Below, piece by piece: positions 34,959 through 43,556 of a DNA stretch of 50,559 nt; within the stretch, counting starts at the first letter, position 1; each line of letters opens with the position of its first letter. The position numbers and the translations under genes are program-made. Origin of the DNA: Deltaproteobacteria bacterium (GTDB lineage Bacteria > Desulfobacterota > Desulfomonilia > UBA1062); the NCBI GenBank assembly GCA_011046135.1, contig DSBG01000166.1, positions 1 to 50,559 on the forward strand, given 5' to 3'. The notes below the pieces were generated by a model, which saw only the letters and a program-made list of their open reading frames with translations, was not told the origin of the DNA and searched no databases.

Positions 34959-36098
34959 TCAAATCTCGATTGTTCCTTCTCGAAGGGTCTTCGTGGGCCT
35001 GAATACCTCGATATCGAATTTCTCTGCAAGCTCTGTGCATCGTTTCACGAGGGTGTCATAGCCGATGCCTTTTGCCAGGGTGAAAGGCCCGATCCCTCCA
35101 CCGCCGTTGGCTATGGCGATATCGATGTCTTTCGGGTCGGACACGACGCCTTCTTCCAGGAGCTTGGTCGCCTCGTTGACCTGCAGGGCAACCATGTGGG
35201 TGAAATCATACTCTGTCGTGGCCGACGAGGTGTCGATTTTAGGCCTGCCTTCAGACCAGTCGTAGATACCTTTCCCGGTCTTCTTACCGAGGGTTCCCGA
35301 CACCACGAGGTCTTTGAGGGCCTTTCTCGGGGTGTAATCAGGTGAGAGGGTTTCGGAGTAGTACTTCTGCGTGTGTAGCACGATGTCGAGGCCCACGTAA
35401 TCGATGAGTTCGAAGGGGGTCATGGGCATGACAGCCTTGAACACGGCATCGAACTGTTCTGGAGATGGGCTCCCCCTGTCGAGGATGAGCTGGAGCAGCA
35501 GGCCTGTGGGTGCGTTCACCCGATTGTAGATGAATCCCGGAGAATCCTTCTGTACGGTCACCGGGATCTTTCCCATCTTTCTTGCAACTGCCGCAACGAC
35601 GGTCAGCGCTTCCGGGGATGACTGTTCAGCAGAGATGACTTCCACCAGCTTGAGCAGAACCGCAGGATTGAAGAAGTGCATTCCGACAACCCGCTCGGGC
35701 CTGGATGCTGCTGAAGCGATCTGGGTGATGCTCATGGATGAGGTGTTGCTGGCAAGAAGTGCCTGCTCCGGGGCAAAAGCTGAGATCTCGGCAAAGGTTT
35801 TTTTCTTGAGATCGAGGTCTTCGGGAACTGCCTCGATCACGAGGTCTGCGTTTTCAACGGCGGTCTTCAGGTTGGTGGTGGGCTGCAGCAGTGACAGAGC
35901 CTCTTTGCTCTGTTCGTCGGTGATCTTGCCCTTTGTGACAAACTTGGCCAGGCTCTCTCTGATGGTATTCACCCCTCTGTCGACAAAACGTTGTTCTATG
36001 TCGTGCATGGCAACCGTGAACCCTGCCATGATACCAACCTGGGCGATTCCATTTCCCATGGCGCCCGCACCGATTACCGCAATTTTGTTCACCTCCAT
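34959..36098 (-). CDS. 3-hydroxyacyl-CoA dehydrogenase, two C-terminal domains
   Basis: A 379-residue NAD-dependent enzyme that oxidises (S)-3-hydroxyacyl-CoA. IAVIGAGAMGNGIAQVG (6-22) binds NAD, and the catalytic elements are LLASNTSSM and VGMHFFNPA. It is longer than Hbd (about 280) because a second 3HCDH C-terminal domain (FTHMVALQVNEATKLLEEG...) follows the first, as in PaaH-like and archaeal forms. GGGAGGTATTC precedes ATG. It is 21 bases downstream of the hydratase in one operon ending at the 34921 terminator. It could act on short-chain or branched substrates. Confidence 0.92.
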   Translation of the reverse strand: MEVNKIAVIGAGAMGNGIAQVGIMAGFTVAMHDIEQRFVDRGVNTIRESLAKFVTKGKITDEQSKEALSLLQPTTNLKTAVENADLVIEAVPEDLDLKKKTFAEISAFAPEQALLASNTSSMSITQIASAASRPERVVGMHFFNPAVLLKLVEVISAEQSSPEALTVVAAVARKMGKIPVTVQKDSPGFIYNRVNAPTGLLLQLILDRGSPSPEQFDAVFKAVMPMTPFELIDYVGLDIVLHTQKYYSETLSPDYTPRKALKDLVVSGTLGKKTGKGIYDWSEGRPKIDTSSATTEYDFTHMVALQVNEATKLLEEGVVSDPKDIDIAIANGGGGIGPFTLAKGIGYDTLVKRCTELAEKFDIEVFRPTKTLREGTIEI

Positions 36099-36119
36099 GA
36101 ATACCTCCCGGGAATCATT

Positions 36120-36890
36120 TCACTCGCCCTTGAAGGCGGGCGGTCTCTTTTCCAGAAATGCGGTGAATCCCTCGATGGCGTCCTTGGATCCAGCACAGAC
36201 CTGACTCCCTTGACCCTCTACCTTGAGGCCCTCATCCATCCCCTTGTCAAGATGCGCCTGGACAGCGCGCAACGCACCACGAACCGCCAGGGGGGCCTTT
36301 TCAGAAAGAGTTCCGGCCATCTGCATGGCTTCGGACATGAGCTCTTCGGCAGGATAGAGGGCATCAACCAGGCCACAGGCGAGGGCTTCTTCGGGTGTCA
36401 GGCGTTTGCTCAGGAGGATGAGATCAAGGGCTTTGGTCCTTCCCAGGAGGCGTGTCAGTCTCTGTGTTCCTCCCCACCCGGGAATGATTCCCAGGTTGAG
36501 TTCGGGACATCCTATCCTGGCCCTGTCACTCTTTGCCATGTACCTGAAGTGACAGGCGAGGGACAACTCGCATCCGCCACCAAGGGCATGGCCGTTGATG
36601 GCCGCGATGACAGGCTTGTCGAATCGGTCCACCTTTGTCCACACCGCCCGACCTACGTCACCGATATCCGGGTGATTCACGGCATCGCTCACATCCATTC
36701 CGGCACAGAAAGACCTGTCTCCCGCACCGGTGATGACCACCACCCGTACTCCACTATCAGACCCCAGTTCATCCAGTGCGCGGTCGATCTCCTGCAGCAT
36801 GGTGTAGCTCACCGCGTTGTTCGGCGGACGATTCAGGGTGATAACGGCGATGGTACCTTGTTTCTCCAGAAGCAGGGTTTCATATCCCAT
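36120..36890 (-). CDS. Enoyl-CoA hydratase / crotonase family
   Basis: A 256-residue crotonase-fold protein. The oxyanion-hole motifs FCAGMDVSDA and NGHALGGGCELSLAC are present, followed by GCPELNLGIIPGWGGTQRL. The Glu of GGGCEL and the Glu of PELNLG correspond to the two catalytic glutamates of true hydratases. ATG 36890 has AAGGAGGAATGTGAC; the track's 37-codon extension lacks a site. It is the first gene of an operon with the dehydrogenase and a strong upstream promoter. Together they catalyse two steps of beta-oxidation, apparently a second set beside fadN-fadA. Confidence 0.9.
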   Translation of the reverse strand: MGYETLLLEKQGTIAVITLNRPPNNAVSYTMLQEIDRALDELGSDSGVRVVVITGAGDRSFCAGMDVSDAVNHPDIGDVGRAVWTKVDRFDKPVIAAINGHALGGGCELSLACHFRYMAKSDRARIGCPELNLGIIPGWGGTQRLTRLLGRTKALDLILLSKRLTPEEALACGLVDALYPAEELMSEAMQMAGTLSEKAPLAVRGALRAVQAHLDKGMDEGLKVEGQGSQVCAGSKDAIEGFTAFLEKRPPAFKGE

Positions 36891-36942
36891 GTCACATTCC
36901 TCCTTGTATCGAGAATGAATAGCACTCAGATCAAGCCCAGTG

Positions 36943-36971
36943 ATTCTACCGGTGGGCGTTGAGGTTGTCAA
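36943..36971 (-). promoter_or_regulatory. Near-consensus sigma-70 promoter of ech-hbd
   Basis: On the minus strand, a consensus TTGACA and TAGAAT (five of six) are separated by 17 bases. The start would be near 36936, giving a leader of about 45 bases to ATG 36890. It is the best promoter match I see in the window. Confidence 0.7.
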
Positions 36972-37165
36972 GGATGTCAGAATCCTGTTCGTCGTCTTCA
37001 CCCATGAAAACTACAACCAGAGCATCACTACCCCTTCATACTCACTGACACAACTATCTAGACATGGCCAACGCGCATCAATGCCCGGGAATGCTGTCGG
37101 GATGCAACACGAGTCCTCAGGTCTTCAGAGTACTGATACGTGCATAATTAGGGCATCTTGCAAAA

Positions 37166-37180
37166 TGACTTCAGAAGTCA
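37166..37180. promoter_or_regulatory. 15-base perfect palindrome, extendable to 23
   Basis: TGACTTC-A-GAAGTCA is exact, and flanking AAAn/nTTT extends the symmetry with one mismatch. Read on the minus strand it is followed by TTTT, 105 bases past the barrel stop, so it may be a weak terminator rather than an operator. Confidence 0.45.
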
Positions 37181-37284
37181 CTTTCAAGCACACAATTGGT
37201 CCAGCGTATAACGAACATAGTAGTACCTGATAGCGGAGGACCCCTCCTGAACCGAATCCGAAATAGCTTTGCCGGGGATCGCCC

Positions 37285-38634
37285 TCAGAAGGAGAAGAAG
37301 AACTGGAAATAGGCACTGTGTGAGTAGGTTCCGAATTCACTCTCGGGCACGAGGAACGAGGTCTGCTCCGAGGAAGGTCTCTTTCCAAACGCAAGGATAC
37401 CGCCGAGGCGAAATTCTGATGCGTCCGAGACGGAATACCTCAGTGCGGGACAAGCAAGGCTCGACCCATCCGAGAGGGAGTATATCCAGGAGAGCCCACC
37501 CGTGATGCGCTGATGAAAATCATAGGATACCTGAAGTCCAGCGAGTTGCCTGGAAAGACTCAGTGTTCCTCCAAGTGCAGACCTCAGCAGGGCATCGAAA
37601 AGGTAATCATCATTTCCCCCGCCGTTGAAGAGGTAGTCTAGATTGAAGAAGAGGCCATTTTCAAAGCGGTGATTCACTCCCAAAACAACTGCCAGGTGGT
37701 TCTCGAAAAGGTCAACCTGGTATTGTTCCGAGGAAGTACCTGCATCGAGGATCAGGACGCTGCTGTCTCCGCGGGCAAGAAACAAGGCTCCCTCTGCGTG
37801 AAGGCCGACGGGACCGAAGGTTTTGTTGAATCCGGCTCCCACCTGGTATCCTCCATAGACTTTTCCTCCCTGGAGGATGAGGTCACTGTCGCGGAGTACC
37901 GTCTGGTATCGTGCTACCAGCGCAGAGGCATACCATTGATCGACACCGAGGTCCTCGGTCAGCACGATGATGCCCGTTCCCGAGACCAGGGGCAGGAGCT
38001 TCCGCCCCGTGGATGCAACGAGGCTCAGCGAAGAGGATTGTTCCATGGCGATGTCCACCCTCAGCGCATCAGATCCCGGTCTATAGTCGCGGTCAAAGGC
38101 GTCCGGGGAAAACGGCTGGAATATATCCAACGGGTTCCAGAAGTATGAGCGGGAGAAATCTATGGCCTGCCGGCCAAGGGTAATGCTCACGGGATTCATC
38201 TCGAGGCTCACGTTCATCCTGTCAGCATTCGTGGTGGTGTTGAAGTCACTGTCTTCAACCAGGTACCAGGCCGGCTTTGAAATCCGGTACGGTGTGTTGA
38301 TTGCCGATGTCCTGAATGCAACCGGGAGCGTTCCTGATGCCTGGGGCTCAGCATACGTTTCCAGGACCAGGTGGAACTCGAAGGAGACATGCTCTCTGAT
38401 GGTTCCTTCAGAAATGATTCGCGCAAACGTCTGCGAGATCACGTCATATCGATTATCGACACCGAAGAGAACAGGATCGTCATAGTTTCGGGTACCTGCA
38501 GCGGTAGACCTGAAATCCCCGGTGATATCCAAGGACACGAATTCCGAAGAAAATGTCCAGAAGGCCTGTGCATGAACGGCGAGTGCAAGGATGAAGAGGC
38601 ACGGCACAATACTTCTGGAGACGGCAGCCAGCAT
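37285..38634 (-). CDS. Outer-membrane beta-barrel protein, unassigned
   Basis: A 449-residue protein with a signal peptide (MLAAVSRSIVPCLFILALAVHA, cleaved after AQA) and an alternating, aromatic-rich pattern of strands throughout. It ends YFQFFFSF, the terminal phenylalanine signature recognised by the BAM machinery. No porin family is certain; parts such as NPVSITLGRQAIDFSRSYFWNPLD resemble the wide class of alginate/phosphate-type porin-like barrels of Deltaproteobacteria. GAGGGGGGATAAG precedes the ATG. It is divergent from the M23 peptidase and shares its regulatory region. Its substrate is unknown. Confidence 0.8.
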   Translation of the reverse strand: MLAAVSRSIVPCLFILALAVHAQAFWTFSSEFVSLDITGDFRSTAAGTRNYDDPVLFGVDNRYDVISQTFARIISEGTIREHVSFEFHLVLETYAEPQASGTLPVAFRTSAINTPYRISKPAWYLVEDSDFNTTTNADRMNVSLEMNPVSITLGRQAIDFSRSYFWNPLDIFQPFSPDAFDRDYRPGSDALRVDIAMEQSSSLSLVASTGRKLLPLVSGTGIIVLTEDLGVDQWYASALVARYQTVLRDSDLILQGGKVYGGYQVGAGFNKTFGPVGLHAEGALFLARGDSSVLILDAGTSSEQYQVDLFENHLAVVLGVNHRFENGLFFNLDYLFNGGGNDDYLFDALLRSALGGTLSLSRQLAGLQVSYDFHQRITGGLSWIYSLSDGSSLACPALRYSVSDASEFRLGGILAFGKRPSSEQTSFLVPESEFGTYSHSAYFQFFFSF

Positions 38635-38990
38635 CTTATCCCCCCTCGTTATGTTCGCGTGATTGAGATGCCGTTGTCAACGGATCATGGCCATGCTCAT
38701 CCTTGGGTGTTGTATCTGCAAACACGCATTATGCGTGAGGACTATACTACAGGGCGGAGGAAAAGGTAAGAACCGAAACACTGTTCGGACAACAGAAAGG
38801 AGAAAAGGGTGTCACCCTTTCCTGACTGGTCTGTTCAGGAGAATGAATTCCTTCGTGGCGCCCGCTCCAGAAAGCAACAATTCGAAGAGTTTTCGATGGG
38901 GCTTGAAAAAGGTGCCCCGTTCTAGTAGGGAAGGGGGGCATTGAGAGCGATACACCCCGAGCGGGAGAGAAGCAAGGAAGGAGTGGCAGT
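38635..38990. other. Divergent region with palindrome and structured leader
   Basis: It separates the barrel gene (-) and the M23 peptidase (+). A 15-base palindrome, CACGCAT-T-ATGCGTG (38723-38737), lies just before a TATACT -10 box (38743-38748) reading toward the peptidase. About 25 bases later are alternative hairpins: CCGAA/TTCGG (38773-38788) versus CTGTT/AACAG (38781-38795), then AAAGGGTG-T-CACCCTTT (38804-38820). The peptidase leader would be about 235 bases. No gene is visible. Confidence 0.5.
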
Positions 38991-40328
38991 ATGAACAATT
39001 CGGGCACGGCCGTACGATTTGTCCTTGTTGCAATGCTTGTTGCTGCCGTTGCGTTCGGTGTCTTCTTCTATCTCGAATGGGAAAAACCTCAGATCAGGCT
39101 TGTTGAACCCCTCGAGATGATCGGCCAGCAGAAGGATCTCACCATAACCTTCGTGGACCTCAAGAGCGGCATCAGAACATACACGGTGTCCCTCATCCAG
39201 GATGACAGGGAGATCGTGGTGGCAGTGCAGGATTTTCCAGACCCGGGGGTCTATGAAAGAACCGTGGAGATTCAGATCATTCCAGGCAAGCTGCAGGTAG
39301 CCGATGGTGAAACAATTTTTCAGGTGAAGGCCGTTGATCATTCGCCCTTGAGAAACAGCACGGTGCTCAGCGTTCCCGTGGTGATCGATTCAATACCGCC
39401 CCAGATCTCCCTGCTCACCTCGGCTCACAATGTTAATCCGGGCGGCTCCTGCCTTTCGATCTACCGGGCAACGAAAGAGGTAATCAGAAGCGGCGTCATG
39501 GTAGGCGAGGAATTCTTTCCCGGCTATCCGGTGGAAAAAGACGGGACAACGGCCTTTGCGTGCTATTTCGCCATCCCCATGGATGTCGAGAAGACCACTC
39601 CTGTCATGGTGAGTGTCACGGACAGGGCGGGCAATGAAGTCTCTCAGCGTATACCCTTTTACATCAGGAGGGCCCACACCTTCAGGAGCGATACCGTGAC
39701 GTTGAGCCCCTCGTTCATAACGGGCAAGGCAATCGAATTTCAGCAGATCGATCGAAGCCTTGCGGGAAAAACACCCCTTGAAATGTTCGTGCACATCAAC
39801 ACCTCTATGCGTGCTGACAACGACAGGGCAATTGCAGAGATCTGCAGGGAAACGGCCCCCGACAAGCTCTGGGATGGCAGGTTCCTGAGAATGGAAAATT
39901 CTGCAACCATGGCACGGTTCGGCGACAGGAGAACCTACCGATTCGAGGGAACTGACATTGGTGAGAGTGTTCACCTGGGAATAGATCTCGCTTCGACGCA
40001 GCATGCGAGCGTGGCCGCAGCGAACACGGGAACCGTGATCTTTGCGGACACCCTCGGGATCTATGGATACTCGGTGATCATCGATCACGGACAGGGGATC
40101 GCCAGCCTCTACTCCCACCTCAGCGTGATCGGAGTCCAGGCAGGACAGACGGTGAACAAGGGCCAGATCATCGGCAATACCGGCACGACGGGTTTTGCTG
40201 GGGGTGACCATCTCCACTTCAGTATCATGGTGGGGGGGAGGTTTGTGAATCCCATCGAGTGGTGGGATGCCCAGTGGATCGATCATAACATCGAGACCAA
40301 GCTTTCAAGCGTGTTTGGTCCACGCTGA
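38991..40328 (+). CDS. M23 family peptidoglycan endopeptidase
   Basis: A 445-residue protein with an N-terminal signal-anchor (VLVAMLVAAVAFGVFFYL) and a C-terminal LytM/M23 domain. The zinc ligands are H328 and D332 in HLGIDLAS, and H409 in DHLHFS, with H376 and H407 also conserved, so the domain looks active. A large middle region of beta-rich repeats (about residues 40-320; SIPPQISLLTSAHNV, VSVTDRAGNEVS) precedes it. Such enzymes cut cross-bridges or activate amidases in the periplasm. AAGGAAGGAGTGGCAGT precedes ATG. It stands alone, convergent with nrdJ. Confidence 0.9.
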   Translation: MNNSGTAVRFVLVAMLVAAVAFGVFFYLEWEKPQIRLVEPLEMIGQQKDLTITFVDLKSGIRTYTVSLIQDDREIVVAVQDFPDPGVYERTVEIQIIPGKLQVADGETIFQVKAVDHSPLRNSTVLSVPVVIDSIPPQISLLTSAHNVNPGGSCLSIYRATKEVIRSGVMVGEEFFPGYPVEKDGTTAFACYFAIPMDVEKTTPVMVSVTDRAGNEVSQRIPFYIRRAHTFRSDTVTLSPSFITGKAIEFQQIDRSLAGKTPLEMFVHINTSMRADNDRAIAEICRETAPDKLWDGRFLRMENSATMARFGDRRTYRFEGTDIGESVHLGIDLASTQHASVAAANTGTVIFADTLGIYGYSVIIDHGQGIASLYSHLSVIGVQAGQTVNKGQIIGNTGTTGFAGGDHLHFSIMVGGRFVNPIEWWDAQWIDHNIETKLSSVFGPR

Positions 40329-40446
40329 AGGGAAAGACCCGGTATCCCCCTGCGTCAGCGACATTCCTGCACGGCTCCCGGTGACCCGGCATCATGACGG
40401 ACGATGCGAGGGAGCATGTATTCCAGGCTGTGCCCGCCCGATTTAT

Positions 40447-42171
40447 TCAACAGGGCATGCCCGTTCCACAAGTCAGGATTTGGCCTGTCCTGCTTTGGTC
40501 TCGATACAGCGTAATTCCTCTGCACTTCAGTTCATAGGCGAGCAGAATCGCATCCCTGATGACGTCAGGGGAGACCGAGGCGGGAAGGTTTATCGTTTTG
40601 GAAACGGCATTGTCCGTGTACTGCTGGAATGCCCCCTGAATCCTCACGTGCTGGGAAGGCGGGATGAAAAATGCCGGAGAAAAGAGATCACGAAACCATC
40701 CAGGAAGGGGCAGGTCATCGGGAAGCAATCCCTTTTCCCTGACAGAGGTTTCCAGCTCACGGCTCAGAAACCCCTGCTCCTCAGCTACGATCCTGAACAC
40801 CGGGTCAAGTTCCTCCACAGAGATGGAGCCCGGAATAATACGGGTAGAGGAGAGGGCGAACAGGGGTTCAATTCCGGATGAACATCCTGCTATCAAACTC
40901 AGAGAGCCGGTGGGCGCAATGGTCGTGACCGTGGCATTACGCATGGGGGGCCTGGTCTGCCTGTCGTAACTACTTCCGGGGAAATTCGGAAATGCCCCCC
41001 TGGTCACGGCAAGCTCACAAGAGACCTCATGAGCCTTTTCCTGGATGAAGCTCATGATCTTTGAAGCGAGGTCGACACTGGTGTGCGATGCGTAGGGGAT
41101 TCTCATCAAGATGAGCATGTGGGCAAATCCCATGATTCCAAGGCCGATCTTACGGTTTCCCCTGGTAATCGTTTCCACCTGCGGCAAGGGGTAGCGATTT
41201 ATCTCGACAACGTCATCCAGGAACCGGACCGCGAGGGGAATGATCTCGGCGAGTCTGTCCCAGTCGATCTCATGGCCAGCCTGTGTCTTTTTCAGCATCT
41301 TTGTAAGGTTGATGGAGCCAAGCGTACATGATTCGAAGGGCAGGAGCGGCTGTTCACCGCAGGGGTTCGTGCTCTCGATGCTGCCGAGGTGCGGTGTGGG
41401 ATTGTGACGGTTGATCTCGTCGAGGAAGAGAATACCGGGTTCACCGCTGTTCCATATGCACTCGATAATGAGATCGAAGATCCGACGGGCGGAGATTTTA
41501 TTCACGAGGGATGCGTTCCTCGGATTGATGAGGCCGAAGAGGCCATCCTGCTCCACGGCTCGCATGAACTCATCCGTGATGCCCACGGAGAGGTTGAAGC
41601 TCGTGAGCTTCAGCGGGTTTCTTTTCACGGTGATGAATTCTTCGATGTCGGGATGATCGATCCTGAGAACTCCCATGTTGGCCCCACGACGAGTCCCGCC
41701 CTGCTTGATGATATCGGTGGCCGTGTTGAACACCTCCATGAACGATACCGGGCCGCTGGCGATTCCGCTCGTGGTGGAGACGTAATCATTCTTTGGACGC
41801 AGGGAACTGAAGGAGAAGCCGGTTCCTCCCCCGCTCTGGTGAATGAGGGCTGTGTTCTTGACTGCTTCAAAGATGGACTCAAGAGAGTCTTCAACCGGCA
41901 GGACAAAACATGCTGCAAGCTGACCCAGGTCTCGTCCCGCGTTCATGAGGGTCGGTGAGTTGGGCAGAAAGCTCAGCGAGGCCATGGCATCGAAGAAGAG
42001 CCGTTCCCATCGATCGGGGTCTTCATGGAAGGTTTTTTCTGCCCCGGCAACATGACGGGCAACCCGTTCAAACATCTCTTCAGGACGTTCGATCACGATT
42101 CCCCTGTCGTTTTTCCTGAGGTACCTGCTCTCGAGAATTCTCAGGGCGCTTTCTCCCCACTCATGCACCAT
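40447..42171 (-). CDS. nrdJ: Class II (adenosylcobalamin-dependent) ribonucleotide reductase
   Basis: A 574-residue enzyme that makes deoxyribonucleotides without oxygen using B12. FLPNSPTLMNAG opens the barrel. C88 (ACFVLP) and C282 (SCTLGSIN) form the redox pair, and N269, C271 and E273 in NPCGEQPLLP form the active-site triad, with PTGSLSLIAG and CSSGIEPLF as further landmarks. No ATP-cone is visible at the N-terminus. The C-terminal CGTGMPC may be the shuttling cysteine tail. The start is ATG 42171 with AAAGGATCGAATTC upstream; the ORF's 42261 ATG sits behind a pyrimidine-rich stretch. This fits an anaerobe. It is divergent from the GntR gene. Confidence 0.92.
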   Translation of the reverse strand: MVHEWGESALRILESRYLRKNDRGIVIERPEEMFERVARHVAGAEKTFHEDPDRWERLFFDAMASLSFLPNSPTLMNAGRDLGQLAACFVLPVEDSLESIFEAVKNTALIHQSGGGTGFSFSSLRPKNDYVSTTSGIASGPVSFMEVFNTATDIIKQGGTRRGANMGVLRIDHPDIEEFITVKRNPLKLTSFNLSVGITDEFMRAVEQDGLFGLINPRNASLVNKISARRIFDLIIECIWNSGEPGILFLDEINRHNPTPHLGSIESTNPCGEQPLLPFESCTLGSINLTKMLKKTQAGHEIDWDRLAEIIPLAVRFLDDVVEINRYPLPQVETITRGNRKIGLGIMGFAHMLILMRIPYASHTSVDLASKIMSFIQEKAHEVSCELAVTRGAFPNFPGSSYDRQTRPPMRNATVTTIAPTGSLSLIAGCSSGIEPLFALSSTRIIPGSISVEELDPVFRIVAEEQGFLSRELETSVREKGLLPDDLPLPGWFRDLFSPAFFIPPSQHVRIQGAFQQYTDNAVSKTINLPASVSPDVIRDAILLAYELKCRGITLYRDQSRTGQILTCGTGMPC

Positions 42172-42486
42172 GAATTCGATCCTTTCGCAACCATGGATGC
42201 CCGCGTTGAAGACACGGGGATTCTGTCTCTGGCGATATGATACCGCGGTTTCTCTCTGCATGCAATGGAGGAGGATTCAAACCGGAAACAACACGGGATC
42301 GATGAGGTGCCCGGGGAAGCGCCAAAGGACAAGGACATGAGATTGTATCGTAACAATAGCATAAATTACCAAAAATGGTACGCCCAGAAACGGGATAGAC
42401 CCCTGATAAGTACTTGACTTGGCTGTGGGATATGGCTAATTGTACTATTATAAATCATAATGTATTAATATAAAAGGTGGTGCTCG
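42172..42486. other. 315-base divergent region nrdJ / gntR
   Basis: It contains AT-rich operators and promoters for both genes. TACCA-AAAA-TGGTA (42367-42380) is a short dyad, TTGACT (42414) is a plausible -35, and a dyad at 42443 lies closer to gntR. No gene is present. Confidence 0.5.
42443..42464 (+). promoter_or_regulatory. Imperfect dyad, possible autoregulatory GntR operator
   Basis: TAC(T)ATTAT-AAATC-ATAATGTA is a dyad with one extra base, 23 bases before the gntR ATG and downstream of TTGACT (42414-42419). With that -35 a 17-base spacer ends on TAATTG (42437). Operator assignment is inference from position and symmetry. Confidence 0.4.
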
Positions 42487-43464
42487 ATGAGACAAGAAGC
42501 TCTTTCCAGGGGAGAGGGTATCCCTCTCTATTTGCAGATACGGGATTACCTCAGGGGACAGATCACCTCGGGAACACTCAAGGAAAGGCGGCTTCCGCCT
42601 GTTCGGGTAATGGCCCAGCGTTTCAAAGTAAATCCGAACACCGTGCACAGGGCGTATCAGGAATTGAAGCGGGAGGGGATGATACTCCCGGCAGTCGGAA
42701 GAGGGACCTTTGTGAGTACCGATGTGAAGGGGCTGCAACGGGAAACCCGGGCAGTACTCCTTCGCAAGGCCATAGAGCGATCAGTTGAAGAAGCCCTCTC
42801 CCTGGAGTTCTCCCTTGAGGAGTTCGAAGAAGCCACTCGGACGTATGTTCGGGAAAAAAAGGAATTCATGAAGAAGCTTTCTCTGGTGTTCATCGAGTGC
42901 AACATCGAACAACTCACCTATTTCACTGAACACCTGGATCTCGATCCCCACCTGAAGAGAGTCCCTGTCCTGCTTCAGGATCTGAGGAACAGGGACAAGC
43001 AGGTCATGAGACTGATCCAGCGATCAGATATCGTTGTCACGAGCTTTTACCACCTCGATGAGGTTCACCAGAGATTAGCAAGCCTGGAAATGCCCATCAT
43101 CGGGATCAACCTCGAACCAGAGATGAAGACATTGATCGACATCGCGAAGATCCCCGCCCATTCCACGGTCGGGATCGTCACCACGTCTGAGCAGTTTCGA
43201 AAAGAGATCCGGGGCATCCTGCACCACGCCGGAATCCAGTTCGCTTCTCTTCTCGAAACGAGTTCGGACGACCCCCGCCTGATCACGGACATCGTACAAC
43301 AATGCAGCGCAGTGCTCGTTTCTCCCCACCAGGAAGGAAGTGTTCGCGGTGTAGTGAAGCCGGGAACGAAGGTGATCGAGTTTGTCTTCAGTCCCGACAA
43401 GACATCCATCAACAATCTCAAGGTTGCCCTGCTTGAACTGAAGCGAGGGGTGAGGAACGAGTAG
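42487..43464 (+). CDS. GntR-family transcriptional regulator
   Basis: A 325-residue regulator with a GntR winged helix (residues 11-80: YLQIRDYLRGQITSGTLKERRLPPVRVMAQRFKVNPNTVHRAYQEL), whose recognition helix is in NPNTVHRAYQ. The rest is helical to about residue 140 and then a periplasmic-binding-like sensory domain (IVVTSFYHLDEV..., IIGINLEPEMK) rather than the short YtrA tail. The effector is unknown. AAAAGGTGG precedes the ATG. It sits 92 bases upstream of the citrate-lyase-like operon on the same strand, so it probably controls that operon and perhaps itself. Between them is a direct repeat, ACCGGATG (43476-43498). Confidence 0.87.
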   Translation: MRQEALSRGEGIPLYLQIRDYLRGQITSGTLKERRLPPVRVMAQRFKVNPNTVHRAYQELKREGMILPAVGRGTFVSTDVKGLQRETRAVLLRKAIERSVEEALSLEFSLEEFEEATRTYVREKKEFMKKLSLVFIECNIEQLTYFTEHLDLDPHLKRVPVLLQDLRNRDKQVMRLIQRSDIVVTSFYHLDEVHQRLASLEMPIIGINLEPEMKTLIDIAKIPAHSTVGIVTTSEQFRKEIRGILHHAGIQFASLLETSSDDPRLITDIVQQCSAVLVSPHQEGSVRGVVKPGTKVIEFVFSPDKTSINNLKVALLELKRGVRNE

Positions 43465-43556
43465 AAAAGGGGTGAACCGGATGCAGTGCACCGGATGAAA
43501 AATGAATGCCACTCGGAAACGTATCCGAATGGCGCCTGAGGAAGGGAGGGGTTTCT

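Larger units (their letters stand above)
36891..37284. other. 394-base gap with operon promoter and palindrome
   Basis: It lies between the hydratase and the outer-membrane barrel gene, both on the minus strand. It contains the promoter at 36943 and a palindrome at 37166. The remainder is AT-richer than the genes and has no supported ORF. Confidence 0.5.

Noticed and set aside
35991-36962. 323-residue plus ORF over the ech-hbd genes
   Set aside because: Antisense of two enzymes with full catalytic motifs; no start signal.
39390-40286. 298-residue minus ORF over the M23 peptidase
   Set aside because: Antisense to a complete HxxxD/HxH peptidase, with no supporting features.
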